12,429 nucleotides of DNA from an uncultured Methanobrevibacter sp. Its GTDB lineage: Archaea > Methanobacteriota > Methanobacteria > Methanobacteriales > Methanobacteriaceae. The DNA is taken from contig CACZNW010000127.1 in the NCBI GenBank assembly GCA_902782595.1, positions 1 to 12,429 of the forward strand, read 5' to 3'. Below are positions 1 to 6,850 of this stretch, piece by piece. The notes beneath the pieces are model-generated. The model did not search any database and was not told the origin of the DNA. It was given only the letters and a program-made list of their open reading frames with translations. The translations under genes were made by a program, and so were the position numbers. How positions within the stretch are numbered: the stretch's first letter is position 1; the number at the start of each line of letters is the position of its first letter.

Positions 1-6
1 AAAAGG

Positions 7-15
7 CTTTTAAAC
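7..15 (+). promoter_or_regulatory. Candidate TATA box for the DUF169 gene
   Basis: The motif CTTTTAAAC is centred about 26 nt before the ATG at 37, the usual archaeal distance from box A to the transcription start. No Shine-Dalgarno sequence precedes the ATG, so a leaderless transcript is plausible. Only 36 bases of upstream sequence are visible, so the call is weak. Confidence 0.35.
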
Positions 16-36
16 ATTTTAAAATAAATTAATTAT

Positions 37-840
37 ATGGAAAGTAATATTGTCAACTATTTAAATGGAAAATTCGACCCAATTGTTCTGATTAAAACTG
101 ATGAAAAACCGGATAATATTAAAGGCCCCAAACCCGGTAGTGGAGGTTGTGTGATGTCATTCGTTGCACGTTGTATTGCTAAAAGAAAACCTTTTGTTTT
201 CGGTCGTGATAATGCAACCTGCGGTGGAATATGGGCTGGTTTCGGATGGGGAACAGGTTTTGCCACACCGGATGATAAGGAATTTCAGGCAACATTTCTT
301 TCATGTGGTGTGGACTCGGCTACAGATAGAAATGAATACCTTAAAAAATTGGAAGGCAGACCTAAACATGTAAAAGACATGTTCAGTGAAGGTGAGAGAA
401 TTTACACAGATTTTGAAACCGCATACAATCACATATCCTCAAGACCAATCTATGACAGTGAAGATTATGTGGTTTTCAAACCGTTGGAAGACATTGAGGA
501 CGGTGATATTCCTGATTCTGTGATTTTTACGGTCAACGCTTTTGAATTGATGCTGCTTTTGCAGCTTGACGGTTCTCACAGGTATGAAAGCAATATAGTT
601 TGTGTTCCTCAATCTTCAGCATGTCAGCTTATAGGATGTTTTACCTTCCAGCAGGCGGAAGAGGATAATCCTCATATGCTTTTGGGACCGGTTGACCTTG
701 CTGCCAGGAGACATATGAAGCATTTCATTCCAAATGAATATGTGATACTTGTCATGCCATGGAAACTGTTTTTGAAATTGGAGGAAATTAGTCATAACAG
801 TCTTTTTGAAGCACATCTCTTTAGGGAATTTGCCCGATAA
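37..840 (+). CDS. DUF169 family protein (COG2043-like)
   Basis: The 267-residue soluble protein resembles the DUF169 family, which is common in methanogens and other anaerobes and has no established biochemical role. Visible features are a glycine-rich GSGGC segment near residues 34-38 and scattered cysteines at 38, 46, 62, 90, 189, 196 and 201. The first four lie in the N-terminal third and could bind metal or a cluster, which is an inference. An aromatic/glycine stretch (GGIWAGFGWGTGF) occupies residues 63-75. There is no signal peptide or membrane segment. The ATG at 37 has no ribosome binding site but a TATA-like box at the right distance. It is followed by 176 bases without a gene, so it is probably transcribed alone. 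Family recognition is from memory of sequence character, not from a search. Confidence 0.75.
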   Translation: MESNIVNYLNGKFDPIVLIKTDEKPDNIKGPKPGSGGCVMSFVARCIAKRKPFVFGRDNATCGGIWAGFGWGTGFATPDDKEFQATFLSCGVDSATDRNEYLKKLEGRPKHVKDMFSEGERIYTDFETAYNHISSRPIYDSEDYVVFKPLEDIEDGDIPDSVIFTVNAFELMLLLQLDGSHRYESNIVCVPQSSACQLIGCFTFQQAEEDNPHMLLGPVDLAARRHMKHFIPNEYVILVMPWKLFLKLEEISHNSLFEAHLFREFAR

Positions 841-985
841 CTGCACAATCCTCACAGTTTAGATGATGTCTGGTTTAAAATATGGCTAAGCATTAGGATA
901 AGTTATATGTTTGATTCCATTTTAATGAATCGTTTCTATATTTTAGTGATATGGATGGTTGGAATATTATTAAAATAAGTTAATG

Positions 986-994
986 TAATATATC
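986..994 (+). promoter_or_regulatory. Candidate TATA box for the flavoprotein pair
   Basis: TAATATATC is centred 27 nt before the ATG at 1017. No Shine-Dalgarno motif lies between the box and the ATG, which fits a leaderless mRNA. The rest of 841-985 is AT-rich with no open frame or structure that I can support. Confidence 0.5.
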
Positions 995-1016
995 ACTTAA
1001 AGTATATAGTAATATT

Positions 1017-1649
1017 ATGAAAACAATAGTAATCAATGCAAGTCCCAGAAAAAAGTGGAACACAGCCGAGATAATGCAGTCAGCCCAAAAGGGTGCCGAG
1101 TCAGTGGGAGCTGAAACAGAATATTTTAATTTATATGATCTGGTTTTTACAGGATGCAGGAGTTGCCTTGCATGCAAACTCAAAGACAAAACCAAGGGAA
1201 AATGTTACTGGAGAGATGACCTTCAGGAAGTCATCGATAAAATTTTAGATGCCGACTGCCTTTTAATAGGCTCACCAATCTATTTTGGCCAGCCTACAAG
1301 TGAATTCAGAGCATTGGTTGAAAGACTGATATTCTGTGTCATGTCCTATGATGACGGATCCAGTTATTTTACAGGTAAGGTGAATGTCGGAATTTTTTAC
1401 ACCATGAACGCTCCCCTTGAGTTTTACGAGCAGTCCATGAAAGACAATTTGGCAACAACAGAATATCTGTTTTCTTTTTTAAACGGTGAAATAGTATCTT
1501 ATCCAGTTTGTGATACCATTCAGGTTAGTGATTATTCTAAATTTAACATGGCGGGATTTTCACAGGAAGCAAAAGAAAAACAGTGGGTCTTACAGTTTCC
1601 GAAAGATTTGGAAAAGGCTTTTGAAATCGCAGCGGAGTTGTCCCGGTGA
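1017..1649 (+). CDS. NADPH-dependent FMN reductase/Isf-like flavoprotein, copy 1
   Basis: This 210-residue protein has a flavodoxin-like fold of the NADPH-dependent FMN reductase family. The N-terminal beta strand and phosphate loop (MKTIVINASPRK) should bind the FMN phosphate, and the SPIYFGQPTSEF segment near 85-96 is the second flavin loop. A cysteine cluster C47-x2-C50-x2-C53-x9-C63 follows. It resembles the compact 4Fe-4S motif of archaeal iron-sulfur flavoprotein (Isf), but the last spacing is longer than in classical Isf, so cluster binding is uncertain. Such proteins transfer electrons from ferredoxin or NAD(P)H to small acceptors, including O2 or H2O2 in methanogens (family knowledge). 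The next gene is a paralogue starting inside its stop codon, so the two are translationally coupled and may form a heterodimer. Confidence 0.82.
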   Translation: MKTIVINASPRKKWNTAEIMQSAQKGAESVGAETEYFNLYDLVFTGCRSCLACKLKDKTKGKCYWRDDLQEVIDKILDADCLLIGSPIYFGQPTSEFRALVERLIFCVMSYDDGSSYFTGKVNVGIFYTMNAPLEFYEQSMKDNLATTEYLFSFLNGEIVSYPVCDTIQVSDYSKFNMAGFSQEAKEKQWVLQFPKDLEKAFEIAAELSR

Positions 1650-2278
1650 AAACAGTTGTGATTAATGCGGGACCTAAAAGAAAAGACATCAACGCCGAAG
1701 TGGCACGGTCTGCTTTTAAAGGTGCAGAATCTGGCGGAAGTGAAGTTAAATACATTGATTTATACAAATTGGATTTGCGCGGATGTATGACCTGCCTTAT
1801 TTGCAAAAAAGAGGGTTATGAAGGAAGATGCTACTGGAGAGATGAGGTTTCTTTTCTGATTGAAGAGATTTTAAATTCAGATTGCCTTATAATTGCTGTT
1901 CCGATATTTTTCTCTGCACCGGCCAGCCACTATCAGGCATTAATCGAAAGACTCATATACTGTATTGTTTCATATGAAACAGGAAATAGCTTTAAGGGCA
2001 AAGTCAATGTGGGACTTTTCTACACAATCAATTATCCTAAAGACTATTTTGAAGAGTATGTGCGCCCCCATCTTAAACAGTCAGAGGACATGCTGAATAT
2101 GTTGAATGGAGAGGTTGTGATATCTTCCTTTGAAAATATTTCTAAAAGGCAATACTCCAATACCTCTCCGGAGGGTCTTGAAACCATAAATGAAAAGGAA
2201 AAACACTTAAGTCTCGATTTAAAAAAGGCATTTGACATTGCTTTTAATTTAGTTAAAACAAATGATGATGGTTTTTAA
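1646..2278 (+). CDS. NADPH-dependent FMN reductase/Isf-like flavoprotein, copy 2
   Basis: Also 210 residues and collinear with the preceding gene: MKTVVINAGPK at the start, C47-x2-C50-x2-C53-x8-C62, then CYWRDE and a PIFFSAPASHY flavin loop. By eye roughly half the residues match copy 1, so this is a tandem duplication that has diverged. The start is GTG at 1646, overlapping the TGA of copy 1 as GTGA, with GGAG at 1633-1636 as ribosome binding site; the N-terminus then aligns exactly with copy 1. The two copies differ in the phosphate loop (SPRKKW versus GPKRKD) and in the tail, suggesting different partners or substrates. Function as an FMN-dependent oxidoreductase is inferred from family. 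Confidence 0.82.
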   Translation: MKTVVINAGPKRKDINAEVARSAFKGAESGGSEVKYIDLYKLDLRGCMTCLICKKEGYEGRCYWRDEVSFLIEEILNSDCLIIAVPIFFSAPASHYQALIERLIYCIVSYETGNSFKGKVNVGLFYTINYPKDYFEEYVRPHLKQSEDMLNMLNGEVVISSFENISKRQYSNTSPEGLETINEKEKHLSLDLKKAFDIAFNLVKTNDDGF

Positions 2279-2283
2279 ATGAT

Positions 2284-2289
2284 GTTTTT
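2284..2289 (+). terminator. U-tract 3' end of the flavoprotein operon
   Basis: A run of six T lies just after the TAA stop at 2276-2278, preceded by a T5 run at 2271-2275. Archaeal RNA polymerase terminates at such U-tracts. There is no clear hairpin. The tract sits in the 10-base gap before the convergent DUF308 gene and reaches its last base. Confidence 0.4.
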
Positions 2290-2776
2290 TAGTCAGACAG
2301 AAGTAATGCTATGCCATCAATGATTAGAACCGCACCAATAATTACGGCAAGGTATATTGGCTGAGTCATTGCAAATGCCGCAAGAGCAATTGCTACAATT
2401 CCCATTATTAGGACTAATATTGATGTAAATACAGAAATACTACTCATTCTTGAAACTAATCCGGTTATACTCAATATAATCAGTATAAACCCGATAAGAT
2501 AGAACTGTATGCCGACAAGGAAAGATAATGCATCAATATAGAATATAAATGGGAATCCGAAAATCACTACAATAATCCCTATAATGATGAATATATTTGA
2601 ATAGGTATTATTTTCTGGTCTTCTGATATTTATTCCGTTGAAAACTGCTGAAATACCGAAAAATAGCAGACTTAAATCAATGATGATTGAAATTATATCT
2701 GCTGAAACCATAGGGAATGCAATAAAGAGTAATCCGATAATGATTGTGAATAATCCAATGCTTTAGTGTCCTCCAT
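2289..2776 (-). pseudogene. HdeD/DUF308-like membrane protein, apparent frameshift near the 5' end
   Basis: The open part (2711 to 2289, 140 residues from an internal ATG) is almost entirely hydrophobic, with about five membrane segments, and resembles the HdeD/DUF308 family, whose role in archaea is unknown. That ATG has no ribosome binding site. In the same frame upstream, 17 further codons read SIGLFTIIIGLLFIAFP, a convincing first membrane helix, with no start codon before the stop at 2763-2765. Just beyond is an excellent start in another frame: GGAGGTGA (2782-2789 reversed), 5 nt, then ATG at 2776, reading MEDTK. Adding one A to the AAA at about 2762-2764 would join MEDTK to the helix. 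A one-base deletion, a sequencing error or recoding could explain this. If untouched, a shorter product might still be made from 2711. Confidence 0.62.
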
Positions 2777-2781
2777 TTTTG

Positions 2782-2789
2782 TCACCTCC
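2782..2789 (-). promoter_or_regulatory. Strong Shine-Dalgarno site for the DUF308 gene
   Basis: The minus strand reads GGAGGTGA, then 5 nt, then ATG at 2776. This is the best ribosome binding site in the window. It marks the original start of the DUF308 gene, even though the frame opened by that ATG closes after 27 codons. Confidence 0.7.
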
Positions 2790-2795
2790 ATTTAA

Positions 2796-2804
2796 TTTAT
2801 ATAT
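2796..2804 (+). promoter_or_regulatory. TATA box for the nitroreductase-malY operon
   Basis: TTTATATAT is a near-ideal archaeal box A centred about 27 nt before the ATG at 2827. This spacing would place the transcription start at or next to the ATG, giving a leaderless message. The box lies only a few bases from the ribosome binding site of the divergent DUF308 gene, so the two transcription units have overlapping control regions. Confidence 0.6.
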
Positions 2805-2826
2805 GGTTATGATGTTATTTATTAGT

Positions 2827-3345
2827 ATGGCTGAATTTGATGAAATTATTAATATCAGAAGAAGTATCCGTGAATATGCTAAAAAAGACGTTAATGATGA
2901 GGATATATTAAAAATCCTAAAAGCCGGAATGCAGGCACCCGGATCAAGACTCGGTGCTGAACCATGGGAGTTTGTAGTTGTCAAGGACAGGGACACCCTA
3001 GTCAGGCTTGGTGAAATCAAACCCCGTGTAACAAATGCTCCCGTTGCAATAGTTTTGGTTGCAAATATTGAAAGGGCATTTTACAAGACTGTTTGGCAGC
3101 AGGACATGGGAGCTGCCTGTGAAAACATGTTACTTGAAGCAGTTAATCTTGGTTTAGGTGCATTGTGGAATGGTGTTGCACCTGATGAAGAACGAATGAC
3201 TGCAATCGGTGAAATAATAGGAATAGATGATATAACCAATCTTAAACCCTATTCCATTGTAACCGTTGGCTATCCTGCTGAAGGATGGGAGAACAAATTC
3301 ATGGACAAATTCGATGAATCGAGGATACATTATGAAAAATACTGA
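2827..3345 (+). CDS. Nitroreductase family FMN oxidoreductase
   Basis: The 172-residue product has the order of motifs of the small nitroreductase family: an IRRSIREYAKK phosphate-binding segment at 10-20, QAPGS at 36-40 followed by EPWEFVVV at 45-52, the QQDMGAACENMLLEA helix with LGLGALW at 91-114, and the terminal VTVGYPAEG at 146-153. These enzymes are FMN homodimers that use NAD(P)H or other donors; the natural substrate in methanogens is usually unknown. I chose ATG 2827 because the conserved N-terminus starts there and a TATA box lies about 27 nt before it; earlier in-frame starts (TTG 2779, ATG 2803) would begin at or inside the promoter. The next gene overlaps its 3' end by 14 bases. 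Confidence 0.87.
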   Translation: MAEFDEIINIRRSIREYAKKDVNDEDILKILKAGMQAPGSRLGAEPWEFVVVKDRDTLVRLGEIKPRVTNAPVAIVLVANIERAFYKTVWQQDMGAACENMLLEAVNLGLGALWNGVAPDEERMTAIGEIIGIDDITNLKPYSIVTVGYPAEGWENKFMDKFDESRIHYEKY

Positions 3346-4504
3346 ATATGATTTCAATAACTTGATTGACCGCAGAGGAACTGATTGTCTTAAATGGGAC
3401 TTTTTTGATGATGACCTGCCGATGTGGGTGGCTGACATGGACTTTATGGTGGCGCATTCTATCAGGGAAGCAATTTTAAAAAGGGCAGATCATCCGGTTT
3501 ACGGTTATACAGTAGTTCCCGATGAGCTGTTTGATGCTTACATTAACTGGTGGGATAGACAATATGATTTTAAAATGTCCCGTGAGGACATGGCTTATTC
3601 AATAGGGGTAATGCCTTCAATATCCTCAATGATAAGATGCCTGAGTGATGAAGGTGATGAAATATTAATCCAAACGCCGGTTTATCATGTGTTTTTTCAT
3701 GTTATTGAAGATAACAACCGTAAAGTTTTGGAAAACAAATTAATCTATGAAAACGGAGAATATAAGATTGATTTCGATGATTTGGATGATAAACTGTCAA
3801 AATCAAAAATGATGATTCTCTGCAATCCTCACAATCCGATTGGAAAAATCTGGTCACGTGAAGAACTGATTCGAATTGATGAGCTGTGCAAAAAACATGA
3901 CGTAATCTTAATATCCGATGAGATTCACTGTGATTTAACCAATCCTGGTGTTAAATATAATCCCTTTGATGCATCTGACAATGTGATTACATGTATGTCT
4001 CCTTCAAAATCATTTAATATTGCAGGATTTCAAAGCTCAGTCGTCCACTCCAAAAATAAGGAATTGCTTGATAAAATCAGAAATCAAATGCACATTGATA
4101 ATTCGGATTCCTGCAATGTTTTTGCAGCATCTGCAGTAATTGCAGCTTACAGTCAATGTGAAGAATGGTTATCTGAGCTGAATGAAGTCATATATGAAAA
4201 TAAACAGACTGTCAGACAGTTTCTGGAAAATGAACTGCCTGTTGTTAAACTTGTTGAGAGTGATGCAACCTACCTTTTGTGGCTTGACTGCTCTGCTTTA
4301 AATACTCCATCAAAAATGTTATCTGAATTTTTAAGAGAAAATCAGGGACTGTTTTTATCAGCAGGTGTGGATTTTGGTGAAAATGGTGATGACTTCTTGA
4401 GGATGAACATAGCATGTCCAAAAGAATTGTTGAATGTGGGACTTTTGAAACTAAAGGCAGGAGTAATCGCCTTAAATAACTTAACCTATTGTCTAAAAAT
4501 ATAG
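3332..4504 (+). CDS. malY: MalY/PatB-type PLP-dependent C-S lyase or aminotransferase
   Basis: The 390-residue product matches the length of E. coli MalY. Class I/II PLP aminotransferase landmarks are in order: WVADMDF at 32-38, YGYT at 57-60, Y118 for stacking, NPHNPIGKIW at 165-174 with N165 for the cofactor, SDEIH at 195-199 with D196, the Schiff-base lysine K226 in SPSKSFNIAG, and R357 for the substrate carboxylate. MalY/PatB proteins cleave cystathionine or cysteine conjugates to a thiol, pyruvate and ammonia; some act as aminotransferases. In a methanogen a role in sulfur amino acid metabolism is an inference. The ATG at 3332 has GAGG at 3321-3324, 7 nt upstream, and lies inside the nitroreductase gene; longer in-frame starts lack a site and add unlike sequence. 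Operon partner: the nitroreductase. Confidence 0.9.
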   Translation: MKNTEYDFNNLIDRRGTDCLKWDFFDDDLPMWVADMDFMVAHSIREAILKRADHPVYGYTVVPDELFDAYINWWDRQYDFKMSREDMAYSIGVMPSISSMIRCLSDEGDEILIQTPVYHVFFHVIEDNNRKVLENKLIYENGEYKIDFDDLDDKLSKSKMMILCNPHNPIGKIWSREELIRIDELCKKHDVILISDEIHCDLTNPGVKYNPFDASDNVITCMSPSKSFNIAGFQSSVVHSKNKELLDKIRNQMHIDNSDSCNVFAASAVIAAYSQCEEWLSELNEVIYENKQTVRQFLENELPVVKLVESDATYLLWLDCSALNTPSKMLSEFLRENQGLFLSAGVDFGENGDDFLRMNIACPKELLNVGLLKLKAGVIALNNLTYCLKI

Positions 4505-4583
4505 ATTGAACCTATAAGATTTAAAAAAGCCGGAAAATTCTTTTACAGGTATGTTAATAGTTAAAACAATGTTTTTGATGATT

Positions 4584-5381
4584 CTAGAATGTTGAATCTA
4601 TGAATTCTTGAATCAGCCAGTCTGAAATGCTGATATCTGAAGGATATCTTATTATTTCATCTTTTCCAAACCATTTTGCCTTAACAATTTCATCGCCGTC
4701 CACTTTAATGTCTCCGGAGTCATATTCTGCTTTAAATGCCAACATCAGTGAATTTGGAAATGGCCAGGATTGGCTTTTCATATATTTAAGATTTCTAATT
4801 TTAATTCCAACTTCTTCCAGAACTTCTCTGTGCACGGCCTCTTCAACACTTTCACCGGGTTCCACAAATCCTGCTATTAATGCATATCTGATTGTATTGT
4901 GGTAACTGTGCTGTGCCATTAGCAGTTTGTCATCCTTTCTGATGGCTACGATAATTGCAGGGGCGATGCGCGGATAATGACTCTGACCGCATGAAGGGCA
5001 TTTCAACATCATGTCCTTTTCATCTAATAGGGTTGGTGTCCCGCATCTTCCGCAGAACCTGTGTGAAAGGTACCAGTCGTTAACCAAAACTGCTTTTCCC
5101 GCAATATGGTATAGGTCGGGGCTGATTTCATAAACATCCCTTAAATCATAGAATGTTTCGACACTATTGACATTTACGGTAAAAGCTTTGTGTCCTTTAT
5201 AAATTCCCATGAACAGACAAAAGTTAATGTTAAAATCATCTAATGATTTTGGTAATTTTTTATCATCATCTAAATATAACTGTCTGTTTTCATTAAAAAC
5301 AAATAAGTAATCATCATTATCTGGAGTAATTTCAACGCTAAAATCGATTTGGTAGTTTTCATAAATGGATTTTTCAATCAT
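4584..5381 (-). CDS. nudC: NADH pyrophosphatase, Nudix hydrolase with zinc ribbon
   Basis: The 265-residue protein has the three-part NudC architecture: an N-terminal domain (1-105), a zinc ribbon with C110-x2-C113 and C128-x2-C131, and a C-terminal Nudix domain. The Nudix box GX5EX7REUXEEXGU is complete at 171-193 and should bind the divalent metals. The NudC signature downstream reads SQSWPFPNS at 203-211 where the usual form is SQPWPFP, a single P-to-S change. NudC hydrolyses NADH to NMNH and AMP and in bacteria removes NAD caps from RNA (family knowledge); decapping in archaea is only possible by analogy. The ATG at 5381 has no ribosome binding site but TATAAA lies 27-32 nt upstream, so the message may be leaderless. 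It converges with malY and diverges from ferritin. Confidence 0.93.
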   Translation of the reverse strand: MIEKSIYENYQIDFSVEITPDNDDYLFVFNENRQLYLDDDKKLPKSLDDFNINFCLFMGIYKGHKAFTVNVNSVETFYDLRDVYEISPDLYHIAGKAVLVNDWYLSHRFCGRCGTPTLLDEKDMMLKCPSCGQSHYPRIAPAIIVAIRKDDKLLMAQHSYHNTIRYALIAGFVEPGESVEEAVHREVLEEVGIKIRNLKYMKSQSWPFPNSLMLAFKAEYDSGDIKVDGDEIVKAKWFGKDEIIRYPSDISISDWLIQEFIDSTF

Positions 5382-5407
5382 AATTAATAATTTTGTTTGA
5401 ATATTAT

Positions 5408-5413
5408 TTTATA
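5408..5413 (-). promoter_or_regulatory. TATA box for nudC
   Basis: The minus strand reads TATAAA 27-32 nt before the nudC ATG at 5381, with no Shine-Dalgarno site in between, matching the leaderless pattern of other first genes here. Confidence 0.5.
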
Positions 5414-5595
5414 ATTATTGTTGTGTGTTCAAATAATTGTTGTTGTGGCTTGAAACTCATTGAAAATACCCTTTTTGAAATTTTTATTGATTTAAAGTTC
5501 AATTTGTTGGTGGAAGAAATTAATGTATTTATGAATTTGTTATTTGTGTGGGCATATTGTTTTGATTTTTATTGGGTGATGAAATTTAAATTAAC
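5414..5595. other. Intergenic region between nudC and ferritin, no gene supported
   Basis: This AT-rich stretch separates two divergent genes. A 69-codon plus-strand frame runs through it, but it has no ribosome binding site or TATA box at the right place and its product is a low-complexity mixture of I, F, V and C. I see no hairpin or repeat array, only TTGTTGTG-type repeats near 5419-5450. Confidence 0.5.
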
Positions 5596-5602
5596 TATAT
5601 AA
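5596..5602 (+). promoter_or_regulatory. TATA box for the ferritin gene
   Basis: TATATAA is preceded by an A-rich possible BRE. A start about 25 nt downstream (near 5623) would leave a short leader of about 15 nt holding the ribosome binding site GGTGAT at 5627-5632, 5 nt before the ATG. No recognisable iron-regulator operator is visible. Confidence 0.65.
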
Positions 5603-5637
5603 GAAATCAAATACAAAGTTTATACTGGTGATATTTA

Positions 5638-6138
5638 ATGGTATCTGAAAAAATGGAAAAAGCTTTAAATGGACAATTAAATGCTGAAATCTATTCAGGA
5701 TATTTATACTTATCCATGGCAGCTTACTTTGAAGACGAAGACTTAGCAGGATTTGCTAACTGGATGAGAGTACAGGCAAACGAAGAACTGGAACATGGAA
5801 TGAAATTCTATGACTACATTATCAGAAGAGGAGCTTCAGTAACATTAACTGAAATTGAAGGACCTCAGACCGAATGGGATTCTCCGGTTGCAGCATTTGA
5901 ACATGTACTTGAACACGAAAAGAAAGTATCTGGTCTTATTGATGATTTAGTTGACTTGGCTATTGAAGAAAAAGACCATGCTACAAACAACTTCCTTCAA
6001 TGGTTTGTTGAAGAACAGGTTGAAGAAGAGGAAAACGCAATGGAATTGGTCGCCAAAATTAAATTGGCTGATGGCGATAACAGATTGATTTATGAACTGA
6101 ACAAGGAATTGGGTGAAAGATCACCTTCCGAAGACTAG
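5638..6138 (+). CDS. ftnA: Non-heme ferritin (FtnA type)
   Basis: The 166-residue four-helix protein matches bacterial-type ferritin in length and in all ferroxidase residues: E17, Y24, E50, H53, E94, Q127 and E130 fall at the same numbers as in E. coli FtnA. It should assemble as a 24-subunit shell in the cytoplasm, oxidise Fe(II) with O2 or H2O2 and store the mineral. That would both store iron for the iron-rich enzymes of methanogenesis and detoxify oxygen. No heme-ligating methionine typical of bacterioferritin is evident. The start has a good GGTGAT ribosome binding site and a TATA box; the gene appears monocistronic, ending in a hairpin that overlaps its stop codon. Confidence 0.95.
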   Translation: MVSEKMEKALNGQLNAEIYSGYLYLSMAAYFEDEDLAGFANWMRVQANEELEHGMKFYDYIIRRGASVTLTEIEGPQTEWDSPVAAFEHVLEHEKKVSGLIDDLVDLAIEEKDHATNNFLQWFVEEQVEEEENAMELVAKIKLADGDNRLIYELNKELGERSPSED

Positions 6139-6170
6139 ATTAATTATATCTAGTCTATCCTTCTTATTTT
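6133..6170 (+). terminator. Hairpin plus T-tract terminator spanning the ferritin stop codon
   Basis: GACTAGAT (6133-6140) and ATCTAGTC (6148-6155) form a perfect 8-bp stem with a 7-nt loop, followed by a pyrimidine-rich run ending in eight T (about 6167-6174). The TAG stop at 6136-6138 lies within the left arm, so a ribosome at the stop codon would block the hairpin. Confidence 0.7.
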
Positions 6171-6181
6171 TTTTGATTAAA

Positions 6182-6832
6182 ATGATTTATCCTAAAGGTC
6201 CAACTGAATTGGCTCAGGTTGATTCGGATGAATACGAATCCAGTATTGTTGGTGAAAATGAGTTGGGCAGTGTGCATCTGCACGGTCCTTTTGGAGATAA
6301 AGATTCTAAAGTTAAAATAGCATATGTAATAGGAATGCATCCTCTTGAAAGCAAATCTCACAGGGCATTGTTTGAACAGTTAACATCTAAAGAGGATTTA
6401 AAATACTGTTATTATCTGTATAATATCAATGTCACTGATAAGGCTTCACAAACTGAAGGACGCCTCGAAGGACAGCTGCTGGCTCAAGAATTCATTAAGG
6501 ATGAGATTATAAATAAAAAATATGACCTGTTCCTGGATATCCATTCAAACCGTGGTCCGCAGGGTCCGGGAGATTATAGGATAACCAATTTTGTTTTTGC
6601 ACCGGGTTTTGATGATAAATCATCGGGGTTCATGAATCAAATCATTGATAACATTGATGAAATTGTCTATTATGCACCGGAATTCAGGTCAAGCCCTCCA
6701 TACATAACAGAACCGACAGCAGATGCGGGAATCGCCACACTTGTTTATGAATGTTATTCCTTTGAGGAATTTGAGGTTTCCTGTGACTTGGCGCGAAAAC
6801 TGGTAAATGTTGTTGACGGCCTTGATTTTTGA
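6182..6832 (+). CDS. M14-like putative zinc carboxypeptidase/deacylase
   Basis: This 216-residue protein is not one I recognise by name. Three elements suggest a minimal M14-type zinc hydrolase (carboxypeptidase/succinylglutamate desuccinylase superfamily): H53-P-L-E56 after a hydrophobic strand (HxxE, two zinc ligands), D119-I-H121 in DLFLDIHSNRG (third ligand), and E190 in TLVYE as candidate general base. It is short for the superfamily and has no signal peptide or membrane segment, so it should be cytoplasmic. The ATG at 6182 is preferred over the frame's earlier start, because upstream codons run through the ferritin terminator and encode an unlikely sequence. No ribosome binding site is visible. 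The substrate is unknown; trimming of peptides or of cofactor or wall precursors is conjecture. Confidence 0.55.
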   Translation: MIYPKGPTELAQVDSDEYESSIVGENELGSVHLHGPFGDKDSKVKIAYVIGMHPLESKSHRALFEQLTSKEDLKYCYYLYNINVTDKASQTEGRLEGQLLAQEFIKDEIINKKYDLFLDIHSNRGPQGPGDYRITNFVFAPGFDDKSSGFMNQIIDNIDEIVYYAPEFRSSPPYITEPTADAGIATLVYECYSFEEFEVSCDLARKLVNVVDGLDF

Positions 6833-6850
6833 ATCAAAACTTTATTATAC

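Noticed and set aside
841..1016. Possible small RNA, tRNA or riboswitch in the gap after the DUF169 gene
   Set aside because: No cloverleaf, no conserved riboswitch core and no strong hairpin; only the TATA-like box at 986 is supportable.
2760..2776. Programmed -1 frameshift to join MEDTK to the DUF308 frame
   Set aside because: The site (ACT AAA GCA) is not a classical slippery heptamer, and I see no strong downstream structure; a one-base deletion is simpler, so recoding is only listed as an alternative.
2763..3020. Minus-strand frame antisense to the nitroreductase
   Set aside because: Shadow of the nitroreductase gene; it ends over the DUF308 ribosome binding site, which would make no sense for a real gene.
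5393..5602. 69-codon plus-strand frame between nudC and ferritin
   Set aside because: No ribosome binding site or promoter, overlaps the nudC promoter and the ferritin TATA box, and the product is low-complexity; a chance frame in AT-rich DNA.
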